A stretch of 15,837 nt of DNA from Bacteroidales bacterium (GCA_004557185.1 SFEP01000049.1:1-15837); one strand, 5' to 3'; shown: positions 6,257 to 13,191, counted from the first letter of the stretch. The notes: generated by a model not told the origin, from the letters alone. A program made the numbers and translations.

Positions 6257-7075
6257 TTATGCCTCCTTGGTTGTAGCAGCCTTGCGCAGGCGACGCTTGG
6301 GTTTCTCCTCAACGGGTTTTTCAATCTTCACGCCGGCCAGTTCGGGGTCAATCATGATGCGGCCGCAGTATTCGCACACGATGATTTTCTTGCGCATGCG
6401 GATGTCGAGCTGGCGCTGGGGCGGGATTTTGTTGAAGCAACCGCCGCAGGCGTCGCGCTGCACGTAGACGATGCCCAGACCGTTGCGGCTGTTCTTGCGG
6501 ATGCGCTTGAATGCCGTGAGCAGACGCGGCTCAATGCTCAGTTCGAGCGACTTGGCCTTTTCGCGCAGCTTCTCCTCCTCGGCTTTCGTTTCGAGCACAA
6601 TTTCGTCGAGCTCGGCCTTCTTCACGTCAAGGTCAGCGCGGCGCTCGGTGAGCTGCTCGTTGGCCGTGTCGATGTCGGCTTCGTGCTGCTTGATGGCCTT
6701 CTGTGCCTCGGCCGTCTTCTTGTTCTGCAGTTCCACCTCGAGGCTTTGGAATTCTATTTCCTTGCTGAGCATGTCATACTCGCGGTTGTTCTTCACATCG
6801 TCGAGTTGCGTTTTGTAGCGTGCAATGGCGGCCTCGGCCTCCTTGATTTTGCCCTCGCGCACTTTGATGTTCTCCTTCAGGGCGGCAATCTCTTCCTGGT
6901 GCTTGCCGATGCGGTGCGTCATGCCCTCGATGTCGTCCTCCAGGTCCTGCACCTCGAGTGGCAGTTCGCCGCGCAGAATTTTGATGCGGTCAATCTCCGA
7001 CAGCATCGTTTGCAGTTGGTAGAGGTTCTTCAGCTTTTGTTCCACGGGCATGTCCGCGATGTCTTTTTTAGCCAT
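6257..7075 (-). CDS. Coiled-coil protein with C-terminal C4 zinc ribbon (CT398/COG1579-like)
   Basis: A 272-residue protein. Residues about 15-185 are a charged, heptad-like coiled coil rich in Glu, Lys and Ala; the C-terminal part carries Cys210 and Cys213 (CGGC) and Cys234 and Cys237 (CEYC), a C4 zinc ribbon. This is the architecture of the CT398/COG1579 family, whose chlamydial member has been linked to RNA polymerase and secretion components; the cellular role here is unknown. The frame extends to an ATG at 7114, but the extra 13 residues look non-coding and ATG 7075 gives the usual MAKK-type start. It follows the nif3 gene by 100 bases, and this pair is a recurrent neighbourhood in Bacteroidetes. 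A terminator follows. Confidence 0.88.
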   Translation of the reverse strand: MAKKDIADMPVEQKLKNLYQLQTMLSEIDRIKILRGELPLEVQDLEDDIEGMTHRIGKHQEEIAALKENIKVREGKIKEAEAAIARYKTQLDDVKNNREYDMLSKEIEFQSLEVELQNKKTAEAQKAIKQHEADIDTANEQLTERRADLDVKKAELDEIVLETKAEEEKLREKAKSLELSIEPRLLTAFKRIRKNSRNGLGIVYVQRDACGGCFNKIPPQRQLDIRMRKKIIVCEYCGRIMIDPELAGVKIEKPVEEKPKRRLRKAATTKEA

Positions 7076-7175
7076 ATAATATAAAGTGTTTGGATTATTG
7101 TTCAATGATTTCACTTTGGGTGGGTAAATCTCTCCTTATTATAATATATACGCTGGAAAGGAACTGTACCCACCT

Positions 7176-7958
7176 TCAGACAGTGTGTATCGGGTTGGTG
7201 TTTTCGCTCGTTACCACCGTGCGCAGGTCGGGCAGCGCCTCGTGCAGTATGCGCTGCATGAGTTGTATGGTGAACTGCTCGCTCTGGTAGTGTCCGAGCA
7301 CGCCGATGAGAATTTCGTCCTCGTGGCCAAAGTAGCGGTGGTAGCCCATTTCGCCCGTCAGGAAAGCGTCGGCCTGCTGGCGGATGGCTGCGTCGAGCAG
7401 AAAGTCGCCCGCGCCGCCGCACAGAGCCACCTTACGGATGAGGCGGCTGGGCAGCGCGTTGTGATGCAATGCCTGCACGCCGAAGGTGTCCTTCACCTGT
7501 TGCAGAAAGGCCGCCGGCTCCATGGGCTGAGCCAAGCATCCCACTATGCCGCTACCGCCCCGACCGTCGGCAGTGGGTTGCAGAAAGCGCACCTGCCCCA
7601 GTGCCAGCTTTTCGGCCATCATGAAGTTCACGCCGCCGGGAGCGTTGTCCAGGTTGGTGTGGGCGGCATACACCGCCACGCCCTTCTGCAGAGCCATCGC
7701 CACGCAGCGTTCCACCTGCGTCTGGCCCGTAAGGTGACGCAGCGGACGGAAAATGAGCGGGTGGTGAGCCACAATCATGTTGCAGTGCTTGGCCACGGCC
7801 TCGCGCACCACATTTTCCGTCACGTCAAGACATAATAATACCCCTGACACATCTTCGGCTGCTGTTAGTCCTATCTGCAAGCCGGCATTGTCATAGTCTT
7901 CTTGCAGCGGCAGCGGCGCGAACCGTTCAAGGGCCTCGGCTACTTGCTGTATGTTCAT
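7176..7958 (-). CDS. Nif3-like dinuclear metal centre protein (YbgI family)
   Basis: A 260-residue protein of the Nif3/YbgI family, which forms toroidal hexamers with a two-metal site. Predicted ligands are His65 and His66 (AHHPLIF), Asp104 (HTNLD at 100-104), and His223 and Glu227 (GHYQSEQF), the same set as in E. coli YbgI. The length matches the short form without the large internal insertion found in many Gram-positive and Bacteroides members. The biochemical function is not settled; it has been annotated as a GTP cyclohydrolase I type 2 homologue, a label I would not rely on. It probably shares a transcript with the zinc-ribbon gene. A good -7 box lies 66 bases upstream at 8024-8031. Confidence 0.92.
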   Translation of the reverse strand: MNIQQVAEALERFAPLPLQEDYDNAGLQIGLTAAEDVSGVLLCLDVTENVVREAVAKHCNMIVAHHPLIFRPLRHLTGQTQVERCVAMALQKGVAVYAAHTNLDNAPGGVNFMMAEKLALGQVRFLQPTADGRGGSGIVGCLAQPMEPAAFLQQVKDTFGVQALHHNALPSRLIRKVALCGGAGDFLLDAAIRQQADAFLTGEMGYHRYFGHEDEILIGVLGHYQSEQFTIQLMQRILHEALPDLRTVVTSENTNPIHTV

Positions 7959-8023
7959 TTGTTTTGCTAAGCATTCCCCTTGTTTCGTGCCCTACGCTAA
8001 GGCCTCGTGCCAGGAATGCGTGG

Positions 8024-8031
8024 CAAAATTA
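8024..8031 (-). promoter_or_regulatory. -7 box of the nif3 promoter
   Basis: On the minus strand 8031-8024 reads TAATTTTG, a perfect TAnnTTTG box, 66 bases before the nif3 ATG. No TTTG was found at the expected -33 position, so only half of the promoter is supported. Confidence 0.5.
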
Positions 8032-8218
8032 CGTTTTTCTTTTGAAATGAGCGGCGCGTAAGGGTGTGATATTTAGGTGTTGGGAAAATGGATGGTGCCC
8101 AACGCACCCATTTCATTCGGGAAATGATACAGCCGCGCCCACTCCTTCGCCCGCCGTTTTCCTCAGCCGCCACACCATTGCTGCTAAGCCCATTCGTGTG
8201 GCGGGATGCCGCTTTCAT

Positions 8219-8308
8219 CGTTGCACACGGCCATGGACAACGTTGCACACGGCCATGGACGACGTTGCACACGGCCGCGGACGACGTTGCACACGGCCGT
8301 GTGCAACG
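8219..8308. repeat. Four-copy 22-bp tandem repeat ending in a perfect palindrome
   Basis: Units begin at 8219, 8241, 8263 and 8285 and share the 14-base core CGTTGCACACGGCC; the first three continue as ATGGACAA, ATGGACGA and GCGGACGA. The fourth diverges so that 8285-8308 is a perfect 24-bp palindrome. A 22-bp period is about two helical turns, so every unit faces the same side of the DNA. There are no unique spacers, so this is not a CRISPR array. A protein-binding array or slipped-strand repeat are the options. Confidence 0.85.
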
Positions 8309-8361
8309 AACGCGACCGCTTTATGTCCCGGCGAAGCCCGTGCTCGTGCTGGGCTCCTCTG

Positions 8362-8469
8362 TTCTGTGTATAGTGTGATGGCGTTGTGTTTGAGGGGATA
8401 AGGTTGGGGTTATCGCCGCGTGGCGATTTTGCCCCATCCCTTACCCTCCGTTACGCCCTATTCTGTGTA
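8362..8469. mobile_element. MITE-like 90-bp hairpin segment with 9-bp direct repeats
   Basis: TTCTGTGTA occurs at 8362-8370 and again at 8461-8469. The 90 bases between them fold on themselves: TAG.GTG at the left end pairs with CGC.CTA at the right (one mismatch, one G-T), then GGGATA/TACCCT-type pairs, GGGG (8406-8409) with CCCC (8432-8435), and ATCGCC (8412-8417) with GGCGAT (8422-8427) around GCGT. An imperfect palindrome bounded by a target-site-like duplication is what a small non-autonomous element looks like. The termini are weak, so this stays tentative. Confidence 0.35.
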
Positions 8470-8474
8470 AACAG

Positions 8475-8510
8475 ACGTGCGCCACGGCCGTTGCTGGCTG
8501 TGGCGCACGT
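8475..8510 (-). terminator. Strong stem-loop downstream of glmM
   Basis: Arms 8475-8489 and 8496-8510 pair over 15 positions with one G-T pair, around loop GTTGCT. It lies 107 bases beyond the glmM stop and 31 bases beyond the possible small ORF at 8541-8606. No clear T run follows on the minus strand, so termination is inferred from stem strength and position. Confidence 0.45.
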
Positions 8511-8540
8511 GAGGTGGTGCGGTAGTGATGTGCTGGCGTG

Positions 8541-8606
8541 TCACTCCATGGTCAGGATGGCGTAGGCTATGGGCAGGCACGCCGTCAGGATGATGTGGAT
8601 GCCCAT
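8541..8606 (-). CDS. Possible 21-residue single-helix membrane peptide after glmM
   Basis: ATG at 8606 opens a 21-codon frame whose product is almost wholly hydrophobic: MGIHIILTACLPIAYAILTM plus a final Glu, then TGA. An in-frame GTG at 8624, overlapping the glmM stop, would add six residues (M-P-E-L-D-L). The product could span the membrane once, and the frame stops before the downstream stem-loop, as expected for a small last gene of the glmM transcript. I recognise no family, and a frame this short can arise by chance. Confidence 0.25.
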   Translation of the reverse strand: MGIHIILTACLPIAYAILTME

Positions 8607-8616
8607 GAGGTCGAGC

Positions 8617-9978
8617 TCAGGCACGGAAGCCACAGGCGTCGATGGCGTCGGTGACGATGGCTATGCAACGGCGGCAGGTGTCGGTGTCGGCTGCCTCGGC
8701 CATGACGCGCACCAGGGGTTCGGTGCCCGAGGGGCGCACCAGCATGCGGCCGTTGCCCTGCAGGACTGCCTCGGCTTGGGCTATGGCCTGCTGTATGAGC
8801 GGAGCGGAGAGCACGATGCGCTTGTCGATGACGCGCACGTTTTCAAGCACTTGCGGATAGATGCGCACAGGGGCGGCCAGTTCGGCCAGTGTTTGCTTTT
8901 TGGCCAGCATTACCTCCATCATCATGAGGCTGGTGAGGATGCCGTCGCCCGTGGAGGCGTATTTTGAGAAAATGATGTGGCCGCTCTGCTCGCCGCCTAC
9001 GCAGTTGTGGTGCTGGGCCATGTATTCGTACACGTTCTTGTCGCCCACGGCCGTTTTGGCGTAATCGATGCCCTGTTCGTCGAGCGCCTTGAAGAGGCCG
9101 ATGTTCGACATGACGGTGGCCACCACGGTGTTGGTGTCGAGTTCGCCGCGCTCTTTGAGGTAGTGTGCGTAGATGTAGAGTATCTTGTCGCCGTCCACCA
9201 CCTCGCCGTGCTCGTCGACGCAGAGGCAGCGGTCTGCATCGCCGTCGTAAGCAAAGCCGGCGTCGAGGCCATTCTCCTTGACGTACTGCTGCAGGTGCTC
9301 AATGTGCGTGCTGCCGGCATTGCGGTTGATGTTGGTGCCGTCGGGCTCGGCGTTGATAACGAAGGTCTTGGCACCGAGTGCGTTGAACACCTGCGGGGCG
9401 AGGTTCCATGCGCTGCCGTTGGCGCAGTCGAGGGCGATGCGTTTGCCCTTGAAGGAGTAGCGGCCGAGGGATATGAGGTAGCCCATGTAGCGGTTGCGGC
9501 CGGCTATGTAGTCGACGGTGCGGCCTATGTTGGCACCTGTGGCGTAGGGCGGTATGCCTGTTTTGCCGTCGAGGAAGTCCTCCACCAGCGTGATGGTTTC
9601 ATCGTCCATCTTTTCGCCCTGGTCGTTGATGAGCTTGATGCCGTTGTCATCGAAGGGGTTGTGGCTGGCTGAAATCATGATGCCGCAGTCGAAGCCGTCG
9701 GCCTTGGTGACGTAGGCCACTGAGGGCGTGGTGGTGACGTGTAGCAGGTAGGCGTCGGCGCCCGAGGAGGTGATGCCGGCTGCCAGTGCATACTCCAGCA
9801 TGTAGGAGGAGCGGCGCGTGTCCTTGCCAATGACAATGCGGGCAGGCTGGGGGGTGCCGGAGTGTCGGCGCTCGTTGTAGAGCCAGCCCAGGTAGCGGCC
9901 AATTTTGAAGGCGTGCTTGGCCGTGAGCACTACGTTGGCTTCGCCGCGGAAGCCATCAGTTCCAAAGTATTTTCCCAT
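8617..9978 (-). CDS. glmM: Phosphoglucosamine mutase GlmM
   Basis: A 453-residue cytosolic enzyme that interconverts glucosamine 6-phosphate and glucosamine 1-phosphate on the route to UDP-GlcNAc, peptidoglycan and lipopolysaccharide. All four alpha-phosphohexomutase signatures are present: the catalytic serine loop ISASHNPFDDNG with Ser105, the magnesium loop DGDADR (245-250), the sugar-binding GGEQSGH (about residue 330) and the phosphate-binding RPSGTEP near the C-terminus. The N-terminal MGKYFGTDGFRG is typical. GlmM and phosphomannomutase relatives are similar, but the S-A-S-H-N-P loop context and length favour GlmM. It has a long AT-rich leader with three repeats and a -7 box (10101-10152). 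Confidence 0.93.
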   Translation of the reverse strand: MGKYFGTDGFRGEANVVLTAKHAFKIGRYLGWLYNERRHSGTPQPARIVIGKDTRRSSYMLEYALAAGITSSGADAYLLHVTTTPSVAYVTKADGFDCGIMISASHNPFDDNGIKLINDQGEKMDDETITLVEDFLDGKTGIPPYATGANIGRTVDYIAGRNRYMGYLISLGRYSFKGKRIALDCANGSAWNLAPQVFNALGAKTFVINAEPDGTNINRNAGSTHIEHLQQYVKENGLDAGFAYDGDADRCLCVDEHGEVVDGDKILYIYAHYLKERGELDTNTVVATVMSNIGLFKALDEQGIDYAKTAVGDKNVYEYMAQHHNCVGGEQSGHIIFSKYASTGDGILTSLMMMEVMLAKKQTLAELAAPVRIYPQVLENVRVIDKRIVLSAPLIQQAIAQAEAVLQGNGRMLVRPSGTEPLVRVMAEAADTDTCRRCIAIVTDAIDACGFRA

Positions 9979-10100
9979 AAAGAATTGAAAATGTTAGGTT
10001 GGGATGGATAGGTTCAGTGATGCAGGGCATCTTGACTTAAGCGCGATGCCCGTAGGCTGAGGCTTGTTGTAAAAAAAACGGCATGGCTGCGCGTTTATTT

Positions 10101-10152
10101 TTATTTTCCCTCAAAAAGATTATTTCTTTCTCAAAATTATTTCCCCTCAAAA
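10101..10152 (-). promoter_or_regulatory. Three imperfect repeats and a -7 box upstream of glmM
   Basis: Forward-strand copies at 10101-10116, 10120-10136 and 10137-10152 follow the pattern TTATTT, four or five pyrimidines, CTCAAAA (for example TTATTTCCCCTCAAAA). Between the second and third copy the minus strand reads TAATTTTG (10139-10132), a perfect -7 box for glmM with a leader of about 150 bases. No TTTG stands at -33. The repeats could bind a regulator or simply be an A/T-rich promoter-stimulating tract. Confidence 0.4.
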
Positions 10153-10200
10153 CAATAACCCTTGCCGCCGGCGCGCCGCGGGGTGGGGCAGGGCGGCCAC

Positions 10201-10653
10201 TCAGAGGGCGGCGTAGTGGGGGATGTCGGGCAGGTAGCACACCTCGTGGCGCTCGTAGTCAACGTGGCAGCAGTAGTGCTTCACGCCGTTACTCACCATG
10301 AGGTAGGAGGCGCGCAGCACGCTGTTGTAGGCATATATCTGCTGGAAAACTTGCTGCGTGATGGGCACGGTGGGGGCTTTGTACTCCACAATGACGCGTG
10401 GCATGCCGCCCATGTGGTGGTAGAGCACGCTGTCGCAACGGCGCTGCACACCGCCCACGGTGAGCGACACTTCGTTGGCCAGCAGCGCGGCGGGAAATTC
10501 GCGATGGTTCACCAGGAAATGGGTGAAGTGCTGGCGCACCCACTCCTCGGGGGTGAGGGTGACGTAGCGCCGCCGCAGAAAATCGTAGATGAGCGTGCGC
10601 CCGCCGCTGGTGCGGGTTTTTATCTCGCAGGGTGGGAGTGTCAATGAAATCAT
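10201..10653 (-). CDS. Stand-alone HsdR N-terminal domain protein (PD-(D/E)XK-like)
   Basis: A 150-residue protein resembling the N-terminal nuclease-type domain of type I restriction R subunits (HSDR_N_2), without helicase or other restriction-modification genes nearby. Candidate active-site residues are Glu61, Asp74 in R-R-C-D-S-V, Glu90 and Lys92 in VIVEYKAP, and Gln100/Gln101 further on: the D...ExK-Q layout of the RecB/HsdR nuclease group. Such single-domain genes are widespread in Bacteroidetes beside holA and AMP nucleosidase, as here, which argues for a chromosomal housekeeping role rather than restriction. The actual substrate is unknown. It is divergent from amn; its promoter appears to lie at 10730-10760. 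Confidence 0.82.
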   Translation of the reverse strand: MISLTLPPCEIKTRTSGGRTLIYDFLRRRYVTLTPEEWVRQHFTHFLVNHREFPAALLANEVSLTVGGVQRRCDSVLYHHMGGMPRVIVEYKAPTVPITQQVFQQIYAYNSVLRASYLMVSNGVKHYCCHVDYERHEVCYLPDIPHYAAL

Positions 10654-10658
10654 TTTCC

Positions 10659-10666
10659 TACATTTG
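10659..10666 (+). promoter_or_regulatory. Candidate -7 box for amn
   Basis: TACATTTG fits TAnnTTTG and lies 79 bases before the amn ATG, just outside the divergent HsdR-N gene. The -33 box is not recognisable (nearest T-run is TTTT at 10617-10620, too far), so support is partial. Confidence 0.35.
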
Positions 10667-10729
10667 CAACCCCGCCCGTTGCAAGGCGGGAGTGGCTGCT
10701 TTTCTTGCGTTATGAAGTGAGAAAGGCTG

Positions 10730-10760
10730 CAAAATTACGAGAATTATGAAGACGAAGCAA
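10730..10760 (-). promoter_or_regulatory. Promoter of the HsdR-N gene, overlapping the amn start
   Basis: On the minus strand TAATTTTG at 10737-10730 is a perfect -7 box, and TTG (10760-10758) stands 20 bases upstream as three of the four -33 bases. It would start transcription near 10724 with a leader of about 70 bases. The -33 element lies inside the first codons of amn (ATG 10746), so the two divergent genes share promoter DNA. Confidence 0.5.
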
Positions 10761-11522
10761 GAGATTACCGACAATTGGCTGGTGCGCTACACACGTACGC
10801 CGCTTAAGGACTTCGGTGAGCATGTGCTCCTTACAAATTTCAACAACTACATCGACATCTTCTGTCAGTTGAACGGCATTCCCACTGTGGGCTACGAGGC
10901 GAACATGCGCACGGCCACTGCGGATGGGGTGACCATGATCAACTTTGGCATGGGCAGTCCGAACGCCGCACTGATCATGGATTTGCTCGGTTCGGTGAAG
11001 CCCAAAGCCTGCCTCTTTTTGGGCAAGACGGGGGGTATCACGTCCAAAACGCGACTGGGCGACTATATTCTGCCGCTGGCGGGCATCAGGGGCGAGGGTA
11101 CGTCGAACGACTATTTCCCGCCTGAGGTGCCGGCACTGCCTGCCTTCATGCTGCAGCGCGCCGTGTCTACCGCCCTGCGCGACAACAACCTGGACTACTG
11201 GACGGGTACCGTCTACACCACCAACCGCCGCGTGTGGGAACATGATGAGCAGTTTAAGGACTACCTGCGCCGTACCCGTGCCATGTGTGTGGACATGGAG
11301 ACGGCCACGCTCTTCTCATGCGGCTTCTTTAACCATATTCCCACGGGTGCCCTGCTGCTCGTGTCGGACAACCCCATGGTGCCCGAAGGCGTGAAGACGC
11401 AGGAAAGCGATAACCGCGTGACCCGCGAATTTGCCGAAACGCACGTGCGACTCGGACTGGAAAGCATGCACCTCATTATTGGGAAACGCGAAACCGTGAA
11501 GCACCTGAAGTTTGACTATTGA
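10746..11522 (+). CDS. amn: AMP nucleosidase, short Bacteroidetes form
   Basis: A 258-residue member of the purine nucleoside phosphorylase fold family that hydrolyses AMP to adenine and ribose 5-phosphate. It lacks the extra N-terminal domain of E. coli Amn (about 480 residues) and corresponds to the compact form common in Bacteroidetes. Visible motifs: INFGMGSPNAAL (65-76) for phosphate/ribose contact, GKTGGI near 93-98, VDMETATLF (182-190) with the ribose-binding Met-Glu pair, and SDNP (207-210) with the catalytic Asp208. ATG 10746 is the first plausible start and lies 92 bases from the divergent HsdR-N gene. Substrate (AMP rather than another purine nucleotide) is by family, not shown directly. 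Confidence 0.9.
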   Translation: MKTKQEITDNWLVRYTRTPLKDFGEHVLLTNFNNYIDIFCQLNGIPTVGYEANMRTATADGVTMINFGMGSPNAALIMDLLGSVKPKACLFLGKTGGITSKTRLGDYILPLAGIRGEGTSNDYFPPEVPALPAFMLQRAVSTALRDNNLDYWTGTVYTTNRRVWEHDEQFKDYLRRTRAMCVDMETATLFSCGFFNHIPTGALLLVSDNPMVPEGVKTQESDNRVTREFAETHVRLGLESMHLIIGKRETVKHLKFDY

Positions 11523-11871
11523 ACCGACGAATGCCTTAGGCGCCAAGCGAAATGTAGTTCGCCACGCGATACACATCCCTTCAAGCAGCCAGTATGCGGC
11601 ATCTTCGCGTTTGTCGCCAAGCGAAATGTAGTTCGCCATGCAGCCAAGTTCTCAGCACAGATGCCCTTGCTACACCCGCGCCGTCTTCAGTACCTATATA
11701 TATATGGTGTGGCGTGATGGGGAGGCGTGCCCCGCAATGGGCGTGGCTTGCTACTTGTAGATGCCTCCGGTCTCTTTCATTCCTCTTCAAGCCCAATTTC
11801 TCCAACCATGGCTTACGCCTTTAGGTGTTTTTCCAAGGGCGATTTTATCCTTATTACAAATTACTCCAACC
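11523..11871. other. 349-base amn-holA gap with two pairs of exact direct repeats
   Basis: No gene is convincing here. A 24-base sequence at 11541-11564 is repeated exactly at 11615-11638 (period 74), and a 21-base sequence at 11800-11820 is repeated exactly at 11864-11884 (period 64), the second copy running into holA. A short ATATATATAT run is at about 11697-11704. No TAnnTTTG box with a proper -33 was seen, so the holA promoter is not located. Confidence 0.8.
11541..11638. repeat. 24-bp exact direct repeat, period 74
   Basis: Copies lie at 11541-11564 and 11615-11638 and are identical over 24 bases, beginning CGCCAAGCGAAATG and ending TTCGCCA. Each copy contains a small inverted repeat, GCGAA, six bases, TTCGC. 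The 50 bases between copies are not similar to flanking sequence. Confidence 0.8.
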
Positions 11872-11884
11872 ATGGCTTACGCCT
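11800..11884. repeat. 21-bp direct repeat duplicating the holA start region
   Basis: CTCCAACCATGGCTTACGCC plus one T occurs at 11800-11820 and again at 11864-11884. The second copy contains the holA ATG (11872); the first provides an identical ATG at 11808 in another frame, which stays open to 12356 across holA. This looks like a local 64-bp duplication that has since diverged outside the 21 bases. Confidence 0.75.
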
Positions 11885-12918
11885 CTTCATCCTCCTCACG
11901 CAAAAACGCTGGACCTACGCCAGAAGACGTGGTGCGCGATGTGCGCAAAGGGAACGTCAAACCCATCTATCTGTTGATGGGCGAGGAGAGTTATTACATC
12001 GACAAACTGGCGGCTTTCCTCACCGACACGCTCCTGACACCCGAGGAACGCGACTTCAATCTCTTTACCTTCTATGGACCCGACGCCGATGTCGACCAGA
12101 TTATGATGACCGCCAAAGGCTTCCCTATGGGAGGACAGCGCATCGTGATAGTGGTGAGGGAGGCGCAGGCCTTGAAGCGTATAGAAAGGCTGGAACTCTA
12201 CTTGAAACAGGTGCAGCCCTCGTCCGTCATCGTGCTTTGTTACATGAATGGCAGTATGGACAAACGCCTCAAGGTGACGGCGCTGATTGGACGCCTCGGC
12301 GTGGTATGCGAATCGAAGAAACTGACCGATGCACGTATGCCGGGCTTCGTGGCTGACTACCTGAAGAGGCAAGGCGTGGCCGTAGCGCCTGGAGCCGCCG
12401 AGATGATGGCCGAACTGGTGGGAAACGACCTGAACCGCATGACGAGCGAGCTGGACAAACTCACTACGGCCTTGCCAGCCGACCAGCGTGCCCTCACGCC
12501 GGAGTTCGTAAAACAGCACACGGGGGCCTCCAAGGAGTTCAATATTTTCGAACTCATGGACGCGCTGGGCTCAAAAGACGTGCTGCGGGTGAATAAAATA
12601 GCGAAATATTTTGACGAAAATGAGAAGAAATATCCTTTGCAAATGGTGCTCCCCGCGCTTTTCAGATACTTCTCAAACGTGATGATGGCCTACTATGCAC
12701 CCGAACGAACCGAACGTGGCATCGCAGCCTGGATGGGCTTGTCTGACTGGCAGGTGAAGCGCAACATTCTGCCTCCCATGCGTGCCTATTCGGGGTCGAA
12801 GGTTATGCACATCCTCTCTGCCATCAGGCGCACCGATGCCCGTTCCAAGGGGGTGGGGGGCACTGCTCCCGACAACGGCGAATTGATGAAGGAACTTGTG
12901 TATTTCATTTTGCACTGA
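11872..12918 (+). CDS. holA: DNA polymerase III delta subunit (clamp-loader wrench)
   Basis: A 348-residue protein. HolA opens the beta sliding clamp within the clamp-loader complex. The AAA+-like N-terminal part starts with K-P-I-Y-L-L-M-G-E-E-S-Y-Y-I-D (30-44), the degenerate nucleotide-binding stretch typical of delta, which does not bind ATP. The middle contains VGNDLNRMTSELDKL (about 183-197), a hallmark of HolA domain II, and the C-terminal collar domain follows. The open frame extends upstream, but ATG 11872 begins just before the conserved region, after a Ser-rich linker. An identical sequence context around an out-of-frame ATG lies 64 bases upstream. Neighbourhood with amn and the HsdR-N gene is standard for Bacteroidetes. 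Confidence 0.92.
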   Translation: MAYASSSSSRKNAGPTPEDVVRDVRKGNVKPIYLLMGEESYYIDKLAAFLTDTLLTPEERDFNLFTFYGPDADVDQIMMTAKGFPMGGQRIVIVVREAQALKRIERLELYLKQVQPSSVIVLCYMNGSMDKRLKVTALIGRLGVVCESKKLTDARMPGFVADYLKRQGVAVAPGAAEMMAELVGNDLNRMTSELDKLTTALPADQRALTPEFVKQHTGASKEFNIFELMDALGSKDVLRVNKIAKYFDENEKKYPLQMVLPALFRYFSNVMMAYYAPERTERGIAAWMGLSDWQVKRNILPPMRAYSGSKVMHILSAIRRTDARSKGVGGTAPDNGELMKELVYFILH

Positions 12919-13139
12919 CAACTTCGTCTCGGTCGCGTAGGGTAGGCTGCAGGCCCCGTGTGGGGGCGTGGAGCAATTGGGCAAACGGGCACTTCATCCG
13001 TGCGGTGCCATGCCTGCCGCTCGAAGTGGGTAGCCCCATCATTTTTCAACATCTCCCTCTTACATAAGGTGCGCGATTATAATATTGGCTGGGCGGATAG
13101 CACCTGCTTCATAGCCTTGCACTTTTCCTCAATCGTTAC

Positions 13140-13191
13140 AAAACGACATCTCCTCTGCATCGTTATTGCTCGGCAGAGGGGATGTCGTTTT
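13140..13191. terminator. Strong intrinsic terminator downstream of holA
   Basis: Arms 13140-13158 and 13173-13191 pair over 19 positions with a single G-T, around a 14-base loop. On the + strand the stem runs into six T (13188-13193); on the minus strand it ends in four T. It lies 221 bases after the holA stop and 42 bases after the stop of the possible minus-strand ORF at 13234-13452, so it may serve both directions. Confidence 0.85.

Larger units (their letters stand above)
7959..8616. other. 658-base intergenic region, repeat-rich, no convincing long gene
   Basis: Between the nif3 start and the glmM stop, both minus strand. From left to right it holds the nif3 promoter, a 22-bp tandem array, a 90-bp hairpin segment with 9-bp flanking repeats, a strong stem-loop, and a possible 21-codon ORF after glmM; each is listed separately. 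Open frames across it have unbalanced composition, are read through the repeats, and match no family I recognise. Confidence 0.8.

Noticed and set aside
7119..7174. 8-bp inverted repeat GGTGGGTA/TACCCACC between nif3 and the zinc-ribbon gene
   Set aside because: The arms are short and 40 bases apart with no T run, so neither terminator nor operator is persuasive.
8219..8308. CRISPR array
   Set aside because: The 22-bp units abut one another without unique spacers.
7997..8401. Open frames of 91-111 codons through the nif3-glmM gap
   Set aside because: They consist largely of translated tandem repeats and have no domain features; several overlap each other on both strands.
12919..13139. tRNA, SRP RNA or 6S-like RNA downstream of holA
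   Set aside because: The GC-rich stretch shows no tRNA arms with a GTTCRA loop, no SRP tetraloop core and no long bulged 6S-like helix that I could fold by eye.
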